Source: Streptomyces sp. NBC_00461 (GTDB lineage: Bacteria > Actinomycetota > Actinomycetes > Streptomycetales > Streptomycetaceae). From it: 64,000 bases of DNA. Shown in pieces: positions 56,702 through 64,000 of this stretch (position 1 is the first letter of the stretch; each line of letters starts with the position of its first letter). Both the position numbers and the translations under genes were made by a program. The stretch is taken from NCBI RefSeq assembly GCF_036013935.1, contig NZ_CP107902.1:7659001-7723000 (forward strand), written 5' to 3'. Below the pieces are notes generated by a model, which was given only the letters and a program-made list of their open reading frames with translations, did no database searches and was not told the origin of the DNA.

Positions 56702-58036
56702 ATGGGCAGCCGTACCGCACTGGTCGAGGATCTGATGGAGCGGTTCCCGCACGTACCGCGGGAAGCCGTTTTCAAGGAGGACCTGCTGCGCGGCGGGGTG
56801 GCCTTCGACCCGTCCGCGCTCAGCGACAACGAGTCCGGCGAGGTCAAGCCGAAGTCGTACTTCATCTTCTCCTTCGACCACGGCACCCTGCCGGAGCTCG
56901 GTGAGGCCGCGCTCAGGCGGCCCCCGGAGGAGATCATCCTCACCGGCGGCCCGTACGACCTGCGCCGGACCGTCGTCTCCGTGCGCGTGAACCCGACCTC
57001 GCCCTATCGCGTCGCCGCCGACGACGAGGGCGTGCTCGGGCTCTACCTCGACGGGAAGCGCATCGCCGACGTGGGCGTGCCGCCGATGCCCGAGTACTAC
57101 CGGCACACCCTCTCCAACGGGAAGTCCGTCATGGAGGTCGCCCCGACCATCCAGTGGGGCTACCTCATCTACCTCACCGTCTTCCGGGTCTGCCAGTACT
57201 TCGGCGCCAAGGAGGAGTGCCAGTACTGCGACATCAACCACAACTGGCGTCAGCACAAGGCGGCCGGCCGGCCCTACACGGGTGTCAAGGACGTCGAGGA
57301 GGTGCTGGAGGCCCTGGAGATCATCGACCGGTACGACACCCAGAAGGCCTCCACCGCCTACACCCTCACCGGCGGCGCGATCACCAAGACGGTCGCCGGA
57401 CGAGACGAGGCCGACTTCTACGGGCACTACGCCAAGGCCATCGAGGAGCGCTTCCCGGGCCGGTGGATCGGGAAGGTCGTCGCCCAGGCCCTGCCGCGCG
57501 ACGACGTGCAGCGGTTCAAGGACTACGGAGTGCAGATCTACCACCCCAACTACGAGGTGTGGGACCGCCGGTTGTTCGAGCTGTACTGCCCGGGCAAGGA
57601 GCGCTACGTCGGCCGCGACGAGTGGCACAAGCGCATCCTCGACTCGGCGGAGATCTTCGGCGCGCGCAACGTCATCCCCAACTTCGTGGCGGGCGTGGAG
57701 ATGGCCGAGCCCTTCGGCTTCACGACGGTCGACGAAGCCATCGAGTCGACCACCGAAGGCCTGCGCTTCTTCATGTCGCACGGCATCACGCCCCGCTTCA
57801 CCACCTGGTGCCCCGAGCCGACGACCCCGCTAGGCAAGGCCAACCCGCAGGGCGCTCCGCTGGAGTACCACATCCGTCTGCTCCAGGCCTATCGCCAGAC
57901 GATGGACGACTTCGGCCTCGCCTCCCCGCCCGGATACGGTCCCCCCGGACCCGGCCGCGCCGTGTTCTCCGTCAGCTCCTTCATGGACAGCCTTCCGGCG
58001 CAGGAGCCCTCCGCCGAGGAGTCGACGAAGGTGTGA
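56702..58036 (+). CDS. Radical SAM family protein with atypical CX8CX2C cluster motif
   Basis: 444-aa protein of unknown reaction. A distinctive N-domain (about 1-150) precedes the barrel. Cys164, Cys173 and Cys176 (VCQYFGAKEECQYCD) form CX8CX2C, not the canonical CX3CX2C, which should still hold a 4Fe-4S cluster. Downstream come LTGGAITK and similar barrel strands (GKVVAQALPRDDVQRFKDYGVQIYHPNYEVWD, PNFVAGVEMAEPFGFTTVDEAIE, TTWCPEPTTPLG), as in radical SAM enzymes. The ATG at 56702 has GGAGGAG upstream. It follows the split-barrel flavin protein; a shared pathway is possible. Confidence 0.85.
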   Translation: MGSRTALVEDLMERFPHVPREAVFKEDLLRGGVAFDPSALSDNESGEVKPKSYFIFSFDHGTLPELGEAALRRPPEEIILTGGPYDLRRTVVSVRVNPTSPYRVAADDEGVLGLYLDGKRIADVGVPPMPEYYRHTLSNGKSVMEVAPTIQWGYLIYLTVFRVCQYFGAKEECQYCDINHNWRQHKAAGRPYTGVKDVEEVLEALEIIDRYDTQKASTAYTLTGGAITKTVAGRDEADFYGHYAKAIEERFPGRWIGKVVAQALPRDDVQRFKDYGVQIYHPNYEVWDRRLFELYCPGKERYVGRDEWHKRILDSAEIFGARNVIPNFVAGVEMAEPFGFTTVDEAIESTTEGLRFFMSHGITPRFTTWCPEPTTPLGKANPQGAPLEYHIRLLQAYRQTMDDFGLASPPGYGPPGPGRAVFSVSSFMDSLPAQEPSAEESTKV

Positions 58037-58187
58037 CTCCCGCCGAACCGCCGAACCGCCGGCAGGGTCGAGGGGCCGAGGGGCCGAGGGGTCCAGTGTC
58101 CGGGGCGCCGAGGGGCCGATAAATGTCGGCAGGGATTGATACTTCGTGGCGTTCCTTCCGTATAACTCTCATAGCAACGAGGAGTGG

Positions 58188-58259
58188 ATGCAGGAGTGCA
58201 GGGCCGAGGCCCTCGACGCGCATGGGCGGGTCGTGGGGGTCGTGCACTCCGACCGGTAG
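58188..58259 (+). CDS. Possible small protein of 23 aa
   Basis: ATG with GAGGAG 4 nt upstream, peptide beginning MQECRAEALDAHGRVVGVVH, stop TAG. TTGATA (58136-58141) and TATAAC (58161-58166) with a 19-nt spacer could be its promoter, and a perfect terminator hairpin begins 10 bp after the stop. Function unknown. The promoter spacing is long and the codon bias is only suggestive, so this is tentative. Confidence 0.35.
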   Translation: MQECRAEALDAHGRVVGVVHSDR

Positions 58260-58269
58260 GACGGCGCCC

Positions 58270-58299
58270 ACCGGCGGTCGCCGTCCGGCGACCGCCGGT
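58270..58299. terminator. Perfect terminator hairpin
   Basis: ACCGGCGGTCGCC (58270-58282), loop GTCC, GGCGACCGCCGGT (58287-58299): 13 paired bases with a 4-nt loop. No U-tract follows, as is common in Streptomyces. It serves the radical SAM transcript, the mini-gene, or both. Confidence 0.8.
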
Positions 58300-58426
58300 C
58301 ACGGGATTTGAAAAGGGCGCTTGTCAGTTGTGTGAAAGACGTGAAAGGGTCGGGCCCTGCACGAGGTTCCCCGCAACTCCGTTGCCAATAAGCTGAGTTG
58401 ACCTCGTTTGTGGATGCAGGAGACTC

Positions 58427-59905
58427 ATGCCCGACCTGCCGACCCCGAAGAACGCCGCCGAGGCAGCGCTGTTCTCCGAGTGCTGGGACGCGGTGCTTTC
58501 CTACGCCGACCTGTGCACCGCCGGCGCCGCCGCGGCCACCCAGCTCGCCACGGAGGCGTTCACGCTCGGTGTACGTGAGGTCCGCGCCGCCGAGACCGCA
58601 GGCGACCGGAACAACGGCCGCCGCTCGCCCCGACTCCCCGTCATCCCGCTGCTGTTGACCGCCGTACGCACCACGGCGGCGGAGTGGGAGGCCTGCGGAC
58701 AGGGCCATGACCTCGACCCCGACCTGCGCCTGTGGCTCAACTCGGACAAGGCCGCGCGCTACACCGGACTTCCGCTGCGCCGCCCGCTCGCCCTGCGCGG
58801 CCTGCGCGATCTGCAGGAACCGGACGCGGAACTGCTGTGGCTGGCCGAGGTGGAGGCGCTGCCGCGGCCCGTGGTGGCCCGACGCCTCGGCCTCGACCCG
58901 GCTCTCGTGGGCGAGGAACTCGACCAGGTACGGGGCCTGTTCAGGGACCGCTGCCACCGCAACCACCTCGACACCCCGATGGACGCGCAGTGCCGCAGCT
59001 ATGCGCGCCTCCTCGACGCGATCACCAGGTCGCCCGCCGCCGAGATCCCGCAGGACCTCTCGCGGCACCTCGCCACCTGCGTGGACTGCGCGGAGGCCGC
59101 CGCCTGTCTGCGTCCTCAGGGCGGCGGACTGCCCGCCGCCCTGTCCGGCGGGGTGATCGGCTGGGGCGGCCTCGCCTACCTGGAACGCCGGCGCCGCGCG
59201 GCAGAGGTACGCCTCGGCGCCGGACGCCCCGAGCTCACCGACGGGCAGGGCGACCCGAAGGTCGCCGCCACGAACCGGCCGCGCGCCCTGCGCAACGGCC
59301 TCCTCGTCGCCGCCGTGCTCGTGTCGCTGCTCGCGCTGGCCGTGTCGATGATGCCGTTCGGCGGCACCGACGACGCCGCGACCGGCGACCTCCCGGCCGA
59401 CAGCTCACCCGTGGCGGCACCCCGCCCATCCCTGCCCTCCGTCACCTCGTCGCCGACCGGCACCCCCACGCCGTCCGCCACCGCGACGAAGTCCGGCGAC
59501 CGCAAGAACCCCGACCCGGAACCCCAGGGCACCTCCTCTGCCACGACCACGGCCACCAGCCGCCCGGTACCCGACAAGAGCGAGCCCGCCACCTGCAAGG
59601 TCGCCTACGAACTGGTCAACCAGTGGCCCGACGGCTTCCAGGCCACCGTCTCCGTCACCACGACCGACGCCCTCGACTCCTGGCGGGTCGCCTGGTCCTT
59701 CCCGGACGGCCAGCAGGCCACCCAGATGTGGGACGCGAGCTTCGCCCAGAACGGCTCCCGCGTCACCGCCACCGCTGCCGACTACAACAGGTCCGTCCCC
59801 GCCGACGGCACGCTCTCCTTCGGCTTCCTCGCCTCCTGGAGCGGCAAGAACGCGCCGCCGTACGACTTCACGCTGAACGGGCACGCCTGCACGAAAACCG
59901 GTTGA
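58427..59905 (+). CDS. Sigma-like region / zinc-finger / transmembrane / CBM2 fusion protein
   Basis: 492-aa single-pass membrane protein. Residues about 10-55 resemble sigma region 2 of ECF factors (LFSECWDAVLSYADLCTAG, then TQLATEAFTLGVREV). About 120-180 resemble region 4 (LALRGLRDLQEPDAELLWLAEVE, RPVVARRLGLDPALVGEELDQVRGLF). HLATCVDC (His214, Cys218, Cys221) matches the zinc anti-sigma motif HX3CX2C. One membrane segment (about 290-309) follows, then an 80-residue Pro/Ser/Thr linker. The C-terminal family 2 cellulose-binding module (about 388-492) is framed by Cys390 and Cys488, with Trp400, Trp419, Trp435 and Trp471 as expected. GGAG precedes the ATG. The topology puts the regulatory part inside and the binding module outside. 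Direct sigma activity is unproven. Confidence 0.8.
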   Translation: MPDLPTPKNAAEAALFSECWDAVLSYADLCTAGAAAATQLATEAFTLGVREVRAAETAGDRNNGRRSPRLPVIPLLLTAVRTTAAEWEACGQGHDLDPDLRLWLNSDKAARYTGLPLRRPLALRGLRDLQEPDAELLWLAEVEALPRPVVARRLGLDPALVGEELDQVRGLFRDRCHRNHLDTPMDAQCRSYARLLDAITRSPAAEIPQDLSRHLATCVDCAEAAACLRPQGGGLPAALSGGVIGWGGLAYLERRRRAAEVRLGAGRPELTDGQGDPKVAATNRPRALRNGLLVAAVLVSLLALAVSMMPFGGTDDAATGDLPADSSPVAAPRPSLPSVTSSPTGTPTPSATATKSGDRKNPDPEPQGTSSATTTATSRPVPDKSEPATCKVAYELVNQWPDGFQATVSVTTTDALDSWRVAWSFPDGQQATQMWDASFAQNGSRVTATAADYNRSVPADGTLSFGFLASWSGKNAPPYDFTLNGHACTKTG

Positions 59906-60001
59906 CGCACTGCTGCCGCAGCGGGCTACTGTGGCATCGGTTCGCACGGCGGCAGACGGCCGCCGTGTCCCAAGAGAGCATGAACGAGGAGGTGTTGACC
60001 G

Positions 60002-60076
60002 ATGACTGTCATTGCGATGAGTGCTACCCGCATCCAGTTCATCTTCATCAAGTCCACCTCCGTGGCCGCCGGCTGA
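60002..60076 (+). CDS. Possible small peptide of 24 aa upstream of rsgA
   Basis: ATG at 60002 with GAGGAGG 9 nt upstream. The peptide contains SATRIQFIFIKSTSVAAG; the second half has G or C at every third codon position, which supports coding. It ends 43 nt before the rsgA start. Another frame from 59980, rich in Cys and His, ends exactly over the rsgA start (TTGA) but has weaker codon bias. A leader peptide role is possible. Confidence 0.4.
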   Translation: MTVIAMSATRIQFIFIKSTSVAAG

Positions 60077-60119
60077 TCTCACCACCGTCTTGCCGGGGCC
60101 GCCCCTTGAAGGGTCTCCC

Positions 60120-61220
60120 TTGACTTCCAGCTCTGCTCTTTCCGATTTCTCCGCGCTCGCTCCCTACGGCTGGGACGACGCATGGGCGGACGAGTTCGCC
60201 CCGTACGACACCGAAGGACTGCTGCCCGGGCGCGTGATCCGGGTCGACCGCGGCCAGTGCGACGTGGTCACCGCCGACGGGACGGTGCGGGCCGACACCG
60301 CGTTCGTCACCCCGCACGACCCGCTGCGGGTCGTGTGCACCGGCGACTGGGTCGCCCTCGAAACCGGCGGGAACCCCCGCTATGTACGCACGTATCTGCC
60401 GCGCCGTACCGCCTTCGTGCGTTCCACCTCCTCCAAGCGGTCCGAGGGGCAGATCCTCGCCGCCAACGTCGACCACGCGATCGTCGCCGTGTCCCTCGCC
60501 GCCGAACTCGACCTCGGCCGCATCGAACGATTCCTGGCGCTGGCCTGGGAGTCGGGCGCGCAGCCGCTGGTCGTGCTGACCAAGGCCGACCTGGTGCCGG
60601 ACGCGGCGACGCGCTCGCATCTCGTCCAGGACGTCGAGCTGTCGGCGCCGGGCGTGAGGGTGCTGACGGTCAGCGCCCAGGACGGCGACGGGCTCGACGC
60701 CCTCGTGTCCCTCGTCTCCGGCGGCACCGCCGTGCTGCTCGGGCAGTCCGGCGCGGGCAAGTCCACCCTCGCGAACGCGCTCCTCGGCGCCGAGGTGATG
60801 GACGTGCAGGCCACGCGGGACATCGACGGCAAGGGACGCCATACGACGACCACGCGCAACCTGCTCGCCCTGCCCGGCGGGGGTGTCCTCATCGACACGC
60901 CGGGGCTGCGGGGCGTGGGTCTGTGGGACGCCGAGATCGGCGTCGGACAGGTCTTCGCCGAGATCGGGGAACTGGCCGGGCAGTGCCGCTTCCACGACTG
61001 CGCGCACGAAGCGGAGCCGGGGTGCGCGGTGCGGGGGGCCGTCGAGGACGGTGAGCTGCCGCACCGGCGACTGGAGAGCTACCGCAAGCTCATGCGGGAG
61101 AACCAGTGGATCGTGGCCAAGACCGACGCGCGGGTTCGGGCGGAGGTTCGGCGGGAGTGGAAGCGGAAGGGGGCCGCGGGGCGGGCTGCGATGGATCTGA
61201 AGCGGGGGCGTTTGCACTGA
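60120..61220 (+). CDS. rsgA: Ribosome small subunit-dependent GTPase A (RsgA-type)
   Basis: 366-aa circularly permuted GTPase that helps 30S subunit maturation. The OB-fold N-region (GLLPGRVIRVDRGQCDVVTADGTVRA) is followed by G4 VLTKADL, then G5-like SAQDG, G1 GQSGAGKST, G2 with TTTTRN, and G3 DTPG, in the permuted order. The C-terminal zinc site has Cys and His in QCRFHDCAHEAEPGC. The start is TTG at 60120 with GAAGGG 6 nt upstream. The family does not have the Ser/Pro-rich extension that longer readings would add. Streptomyces often has a second copy near aroA, so this may be the accessory paralogue. Confidence 0.93.
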   Translation: MTSSSALSDFSALAPYGWDDAWADEFAPYDTEGLLPGRVIRVDRGQCDVVTADGTVRADTAFVTPHDPLRVVCTGDWVALETGGNPRYVRTYLPRRTAFVRSTSSKRSEGQILAANVDHAIVAVSLAAELDLGRIERFLALAWESGAQPLVVLTKADLVPDAATRSHLVQDVELSAPGVRVLTVSAQDGDGLDALVSLVSGGTAVLLGQSGAGKSTLANALLGAEVMDVQATRDIDGKGRHTTTTRNLLALPGGGVLIDTPGLRGVGLWDAEIGVGQVFAEIGELAGQCRFHDCAHEAEPGCAVRGAVEDGELPHRRLESYRKLMRENQWIVAKTDARVRAEVRREWKRKGAAGRAAMDLKRGRLH

Positions 61221-61262
61221 GCCGGTGTGTCGGCGCTGAGCCGGTGTTGGGGGCGCCGTCCT

Positions 61263-61282
61263 CTGGGGGCTGCCGCCCCCAG
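61263..61282. terminator. Hairpin terminator after rsgA
   Basis: CTGGGGGC-TGCC-GCCCCCAG: 8 perfect pairs, 4-nt loop, 43 bp after the stop. The following CCTCAAACGCCGGACGGGCTG (61311-61331) is a sequence I recall as dispersed widely in Streptomyces genomes. Confidence 0.65.
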
Positions 61283-61348
61283 GCCCCCGCTTCGGCCTGA
61301 ACGGCCTCGTCCTCAAACGCCGGACGGGCTGGTATGTGCTGGCCGGGC

Positions 61349-61466
61349 TGAAATGCGTCGGCTCGAACTGAAATGAATCAGCTGGACTGAAATGAATCAG
61401 CCGGACCGAAATGAATCGGCGCGGGTTGAAATCGATCAGTGCGGGTTGAAATGGATCAGCGCGGGC
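61349..61466. repeat. 19-20-bp tandem repeat TGAAATGNATCRGC, 6 copies
   Basis: Copies start at 61349, 61369, 61388, 61407, 61427 and 61447. TGAAAT is kept in all but the fourth (CGAAAT), and the spacers drift from TCGAAC to GCGGGT. It lies in the 308-bp gap before the Ada/AlkA-type gene; nothing else is seen there. Confidence 0.85.
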
Positions 61467-61528
61467 TGCGGAGCTTCGTGTCCGAATTCCGCCAGCTCGG
61501 TGTGGTGGCGGGGTGGAGACTGGGGGAT

Positions 61529-62929
61529 GTGAGGGACGACGACAGCAGGTATGAAGCCGTGCGGAGCCGGGATGCCCGGTTCGACGGGGAGTTCTTCTTC
61601 GCCGTCGAGACCACGGGGATCTACTGCCGGCCCAGTTGCCCGGCGGTGACGCCGAAGCGGCGCAATGTGCGGTTCTTCGCGACGGCCGCCGCCGCGCAGG
61701 GCTCGGGGTTCCGGGCCTGTAGGCGGTGCCGGCCCGACGCCGTGCCGGGGTCGGCCGACTGGAACGTGCGTGCCGACGCCGTGGGGCGCGCCATGCGGCT
61801 GATCGGGGACGGGGTCGTCGACCGGGAAGGCGTGGCGGGACTCGCCGCGCGGCTCGGGTACAGCGCCCGGCAGGTGCAGCGGCAGCTCACCACCGAGCTC
61901 GGCGCCGGACCGGTCGCGCTCGCCCGGGCTCAGCGGGCGCACACCGCGCGCGTGCTGGTGCAGACGACGGAGCTGCCGATCACGGAGATCGCGTTCGCGT
62001 CCGGGTTCGCCAGCGTGCGGCAGTTCAACGACACCATGCGGGACGTGTACGCGTCGACACCCAGCGAGCTGCGGGCCACCGCGCCCAGGAGCGGCCGGGC
62101 CGGCCGGCGGGCGGCCACCCCCACCGCGGGGATCCCCCTGCGGCTCGCCCACCGGGGCCCGTACCAGGCCGGCGCCGTCTTCGACCTGCTGGCGGACGAG
62201 GCCGTGTCCGGTGTGGAGGAGGTGAGCGGGGAACGTGGGCGGCGGACGTACCGCCGTACCCTCCGCCTACCGCACGGCACCGGCATCGTCGCCGTCGACG
62301 AGCGCACCGGCACGGCGAAGTCCGCGTCCGGTGCCCATCCGGGCGGCTGGCTGGACGCCCGGCTGCATCTCACCGACCCGCGCGACCTGACCACCGGCGT
62401 GGGGCGGCTGCGGCGGCTCTTCGACCTCGACGCCGATCCGTACGCCGTCGACGAGCGGCTCGGCGGCGACGAACGGCTCGCGCCACTGGTCGCCGCCCGG
62501 CCGGGGCTGCGGTCCCCGGGAGCCGCCGATCCCGACGAACTGGCGGTGAGGGCACTGACGGGCCCGGCGGAGGCCGAGCGGCTCGTGCGCCGGTACGGCA
62601 AGGCGCTCGACGCCCCGTGCGGCAGCCTCACCCACCTCTTCCCCGAGCCCGCCGTCCTCGCGGAGGCCGAACCGGAAGGCACCCTGGGCGCGCTCACCGC
62701 CGCCCTCGCCGACGGTGCCGTACGCCTCGACCCGGGCGCCGACCGCGACGACGCCGCGGCCGCGCTGCTCGCCCTCCCCGGCCTGGACGCCGGCACGGTC
62801 GCCGTCATCCGCACCCGGGCCCTCGGCGACCCCGACGTCGCCCCGCCCGGCCCGGACGTTCCCGACAGCTGGCGCCCCTGGCGCTCGTACGCCCTGCAAC
62901 ACCTGCGTACCGCAGGAGAGTTGGACTGA
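61529..62929 (+). CDS. Ada metal-binding / AraC-HTH / AlkA-like fusion protein
   Basis: 466-aa DNA-alkylation response protein. The Ada-type zinc site (IYCRPSC, then CRRC) is at about 25-70. An AraC-family HTH pair follows (LAARLGYSARQVQRQLTTELG; ITEIAFASGFASVRQFNDTMRDVYASTPSELR). The C-terminus is an AlkA N-domain and an HhH-GPD-like region ending SWRPWRSYALQHL. In that region the QQxS motif is missing, LPGLDAGTV replaces the LPGIGPWTA hairpin, and the loop to WRPWR is short, so glycosylase activity is doubtful. GTG at 61529 was chosen as the start nearest the Ada domain; ATG at 61451 would add 26 residues read from the repeat. ogt follows after 3 nt. Confidence 0.88.
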   Translation: MRDDDSRYEAVRSRDARFDGEFFFAVETTGIYCRPSCPAVTPKRRNVRFFATAAAAQGSGFRACRRCRPDAVPGSADWNVRADAVGRAMRLIGDGVVDREGVAGLAARLGYSARQVQRQLTTELGAGPVALARAQRAHTARVLVQTTELPITEIAFASGFASVRQFNDTMRDVYASTPSELRATAPRSGRAGRRAATPTAGIPLRLAHRGPYQAGAVFDLLADEAVSGVEEVSGERGRRTYRRTLRLPHGTGIVAVDERTGTAKSASGAHPGGWLDARLHLTDPRDLTTGVGRLRRLFDLDADPYAVDERLGGDERLAPLVAARPGLRSPGAADPDELAVRALTGPAEAERLVRRYGKALDAPCGSLTHLFPEPAVLAEAEPEGTLGALTAALADGAVRLDPGADRDDAAAALLALPGLDAGTVAVIRTRALGDPDVAPPGPDVPDSWRPWRSYALQHLRTAGELD

Positions 62930-62932
62930 AGC

Positions 62933-63427
62933 ATGAGCATCCTCTGGACCCACGTCGACAGCCCCGTCGGGCCTCTGCTTCTCACCGCGGACCCCACCGG
63001 TGCCCTGACCTCCCTCTCCGTGCCCGGGCAGAAGAACGGCCGCACGGTGCAGGAGGACTGGCGGCACGACCCCGGCCCGTTCCGGACGGCCGAGGAACAG
63101 CTCTGCGCCTACTTCGCCGGTGAACTCAAGGATTTCCGGCTGGAGTTCAGCACGGCGGGGAGCGAGTTCCGGGAGAGGGTGTGGGCCGCCCTGGACTCGG
63201 TTCCCTACGGGGCGACCACGACGTACGGCGAGATCGCCGCCCGTATCGGCGCTTCCCGTGCCGCCGTGCGGGCCGTCGGCGGTGCGATCGGAGCCAACCC
63301 GTTGCTCATCGTCCGGCCGTGCCATCGCGTGATCGGCGCGGACGGGGCCCTCACGGGGTACGCGGGCGGCCTCGATCGCAAGGTGCGGCTGCTGACGCTG
63401 GAGGGATCCCTCCCGTCGCCCCGCTAG
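62933..63427 (+). CDS. ogt: Methylated-DNA--[protein]-cysteine S-methyltransferase
   Basis: 164-aa suicide repair protein taking methyl groups off O6-methylguanine. The active site IVRPCHRV and the DNA-binding helix ASRAAVRAVGGAIGANPL are intact, and TTTYGEIAARIG is typical. It is 3 nt behind the Ada/AlkA-type gene, so the two are co-expressed for alkylation damage. The stop shares the CTAG at 63424-63427 with the convergent gene. Confidence 0.95.
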   Translation: MSILWTHVDSPVGPLLLTADPTGALTSLSVPGQKNGRTVQEDWRHDPGPFRTAEEQLCAYFAGELKDFRLEFSTAGSEFRERVWAALDSVPYGATTTYGEIAARIGASRAAVRAVGGAIGANPLLIVRPCHRVIGADGALTGYAGGLDRKVRLLTLEGSLPSPR

Positions 63428-63792
63428 TCCTCCAGGCCCCAGCTGTGGATCCGCCTCGGATGGATGCGGATCAGCTCCTCGCTGAAGTGTGCGCCCAACT
63501 CGTGTGGACCGGTGAGGAGTTCGGCCTCACCGCGGATGTCGACACCGCGCACCTTCCACGGGCGAAGGCTCGCGATGTCGTCGACGACCAGGGCGACCTT
63601 GGGGTTCTGCCGGAGGTTGCGCCACTTCTTGGTGGTGCCCAGGGCGTATCCGCCGACCAGGATCGTGCCGTCCTCCTGGGGAAAGAAGCCGACCGGGTTG
63701 GCCTGCGGCTGCCCGTGCGGGTCGACGGTGGCCAGCCGCCCCAGCCGCTGCGCCTTCAGATACGCGCGCTCGGCCTCGCTGAATTCGGTCAT
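63424..63792 (-). CDS. PPOX-class F420-dependent oxidoreductase family protein
   Basis: 122-aa split beta-barrel protein. FSEAERAYLKAQRLGRLATVDPHGQPQANPVGF and GGYALGTTKKWRNLRQNPKVALVVDDI are typical of the small F420- or flavin-dependent group of actinobacteria. Substrate unknown. The ATG at 63792 gives the family start MTEFSEAE; no clear ribosome site is seen. Its TAG shares CTAG with the ogt stop. Confidence 0.9.
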   Translation of the reverse strand: MTEFSEAERAYLKAQRLGRLATVDPHGQPQANPVGFFPQEDGTILVGGYALGTTKKWRNLRQNPKVALVVDDIASLRPWKVRGVDIRGEAELLTGPHELGAHFSEELIRIHPRRIHSWGLED

Positions 63793-63905
63793 GACAGTCA
63801 CCCAAACACGCCCACCCGCCCGGCACATCGGCTCCTCGCCCTAGTACCGCGGGCCTACGCCCGTCGCGTCGGGACTCCGGACACCGGCCGGCCGGACCCC
63901 GGCTC

Positions 63906-64000
63906 TCAGCCCCAGATCACCGCGCCCACCCACGCCCCCGCGATCAGCAGACAGGTGAACAGCTCCGCCAGCACGCTGGAGCCGCCCGAGCGCATCGCGG
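63906..64000 (-). CDS. Putative membrane protein (partial, C-terminal end only)
   Basis: The last 31 codons of a leftward gene whose start lies beyond the window. The visible end reads MRSGGSSVLAELF, then a hydrophobic segment (TCLLIAGAWVGAVIWG) and a stop at 63906-63908, so the protein ends in a membrane helix. The family cannot be told from this piece. Confidence 0.5.
   Translation of the reverse strand, partial: AMRSGGSSVLAELFTCLLIAGAWVGAVIWG

Larger units (their letters stand above)
58037..58426. other. 390-bp gap with GGGGCCGA repeats, a possible mini-gene and the CBM2-fusion promoter
   Basis: After the radical SAM stop, GAGGGGCCGA is repeated loosely to 58120. Then come a possible 23-codon gene (58188-58259), a perfect hairpin (58270-58299) and about 130 bp leading to the fusion gene. 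A 62-codon frame from 58123 lacks a ribosome site and is not called. Confidence 0.5.

Noticed and set aside
58123..58311. 62-codon frame before the CBM2 fusion gene
   Set aside because: No ribosome site, Ser/Arg/Gly-rich composition, and it runs through the terminator hairpin.

Overview
The window looks like chromosomal DNA of a Streptomyces. GC is very high, with G or C at almost every third codon position. Neighbouring genes often overlap as ATGA, GTGA or TTGA, starts are often GTG or TTG, Tat-type signal peptides are common, and TTA (bldA-type) codons are rare. No rRNA, tRNA, phage or CRISPR was found. From memory, the right end (alditol oxidase, second RsgA-type GTPase, Ada/AlkA-type protein, Ogt) matches gene order in the SCO6147-SCO6151 area of S. 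coelicolor.

Layout. (1) 1-16 kb: a plant-cell-wall carbohydrate locus. It holds a truncated sugar-binding lipoprotein gene, two closely related LacI regulators, a 2-hydroxyacid dehydrogenase, a complete ABC importer (binding protein plus two permeases), a GH28-like beta-helix enzyme, two paralogous alginate-lyase-fold proteins and a type-B carboxylesterase. AACCGGTT-centred palindromes lie in front of the transport genes and the second LacI gene. (2) 16-24.8 kb: a PadR-controlled FtsX-type ABC exporter, homocysteine S-methyltransferase divergent from an amino-acid permease, a 251-bp inverted-repeat element, and a large beta-repeat surface protein. (3) 25-31 kb: arabinan and rhamnogalacturonan degradation (GH43 exo-arabinofuranosidase, PL4-type rhamnogalacturonan lyase, CE12-type acetylesterase, DUF2264 protein), with GAAAGCGCTTTC-like sites at the promoters. 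(4) 31-38 kb: miscellaneous small genes (DinB-like, PEP-mutase family, Nudix, cupin), a membrane-anchored alpha-barrel protein, a hydrolase/TetR pair, and a secreted sphingomyelinase-like phosphodiesterase. (5) 38-54 kb: an MFS exporter, then one leftward run joining a galactoside ABC importer, GH2 beta-galactosidase, an MFS carrier, an ABC-2 exporter and another MFS protein. Upstream of it are a GH30 endo-galactanase-like enzyme and its ROK regulator; arabinogalactan is the likely substrate. (6) 54-64 kb: alditol oxidase, a split-barrel flavoprotein, an unusual radical SAM protein, a sigma-like/zinc-finger/transmembrane/CBM2 fusion, an RsgA-type GTPase, DNA-alkylation repair genes and a PPOX protein.

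Together the carbohydrate genes read as a pectin and arabinogalactan side-chain programme: secreted enzymes cut arabinan, rhamnogalacturonan and beta-1,6-galactan, ABC systems import the products, and LacI and ROK repressors gate expression. The most unusual protein is the 58.4-59.9 kb fusion. It joins a cytoplasmic sigma-like region through one membrane segment to an external cellulose-binding module, an architecture suited to polysaccharide sensing. Short tandem repeats (7-24 bp units) recur in many intergenic gaps.
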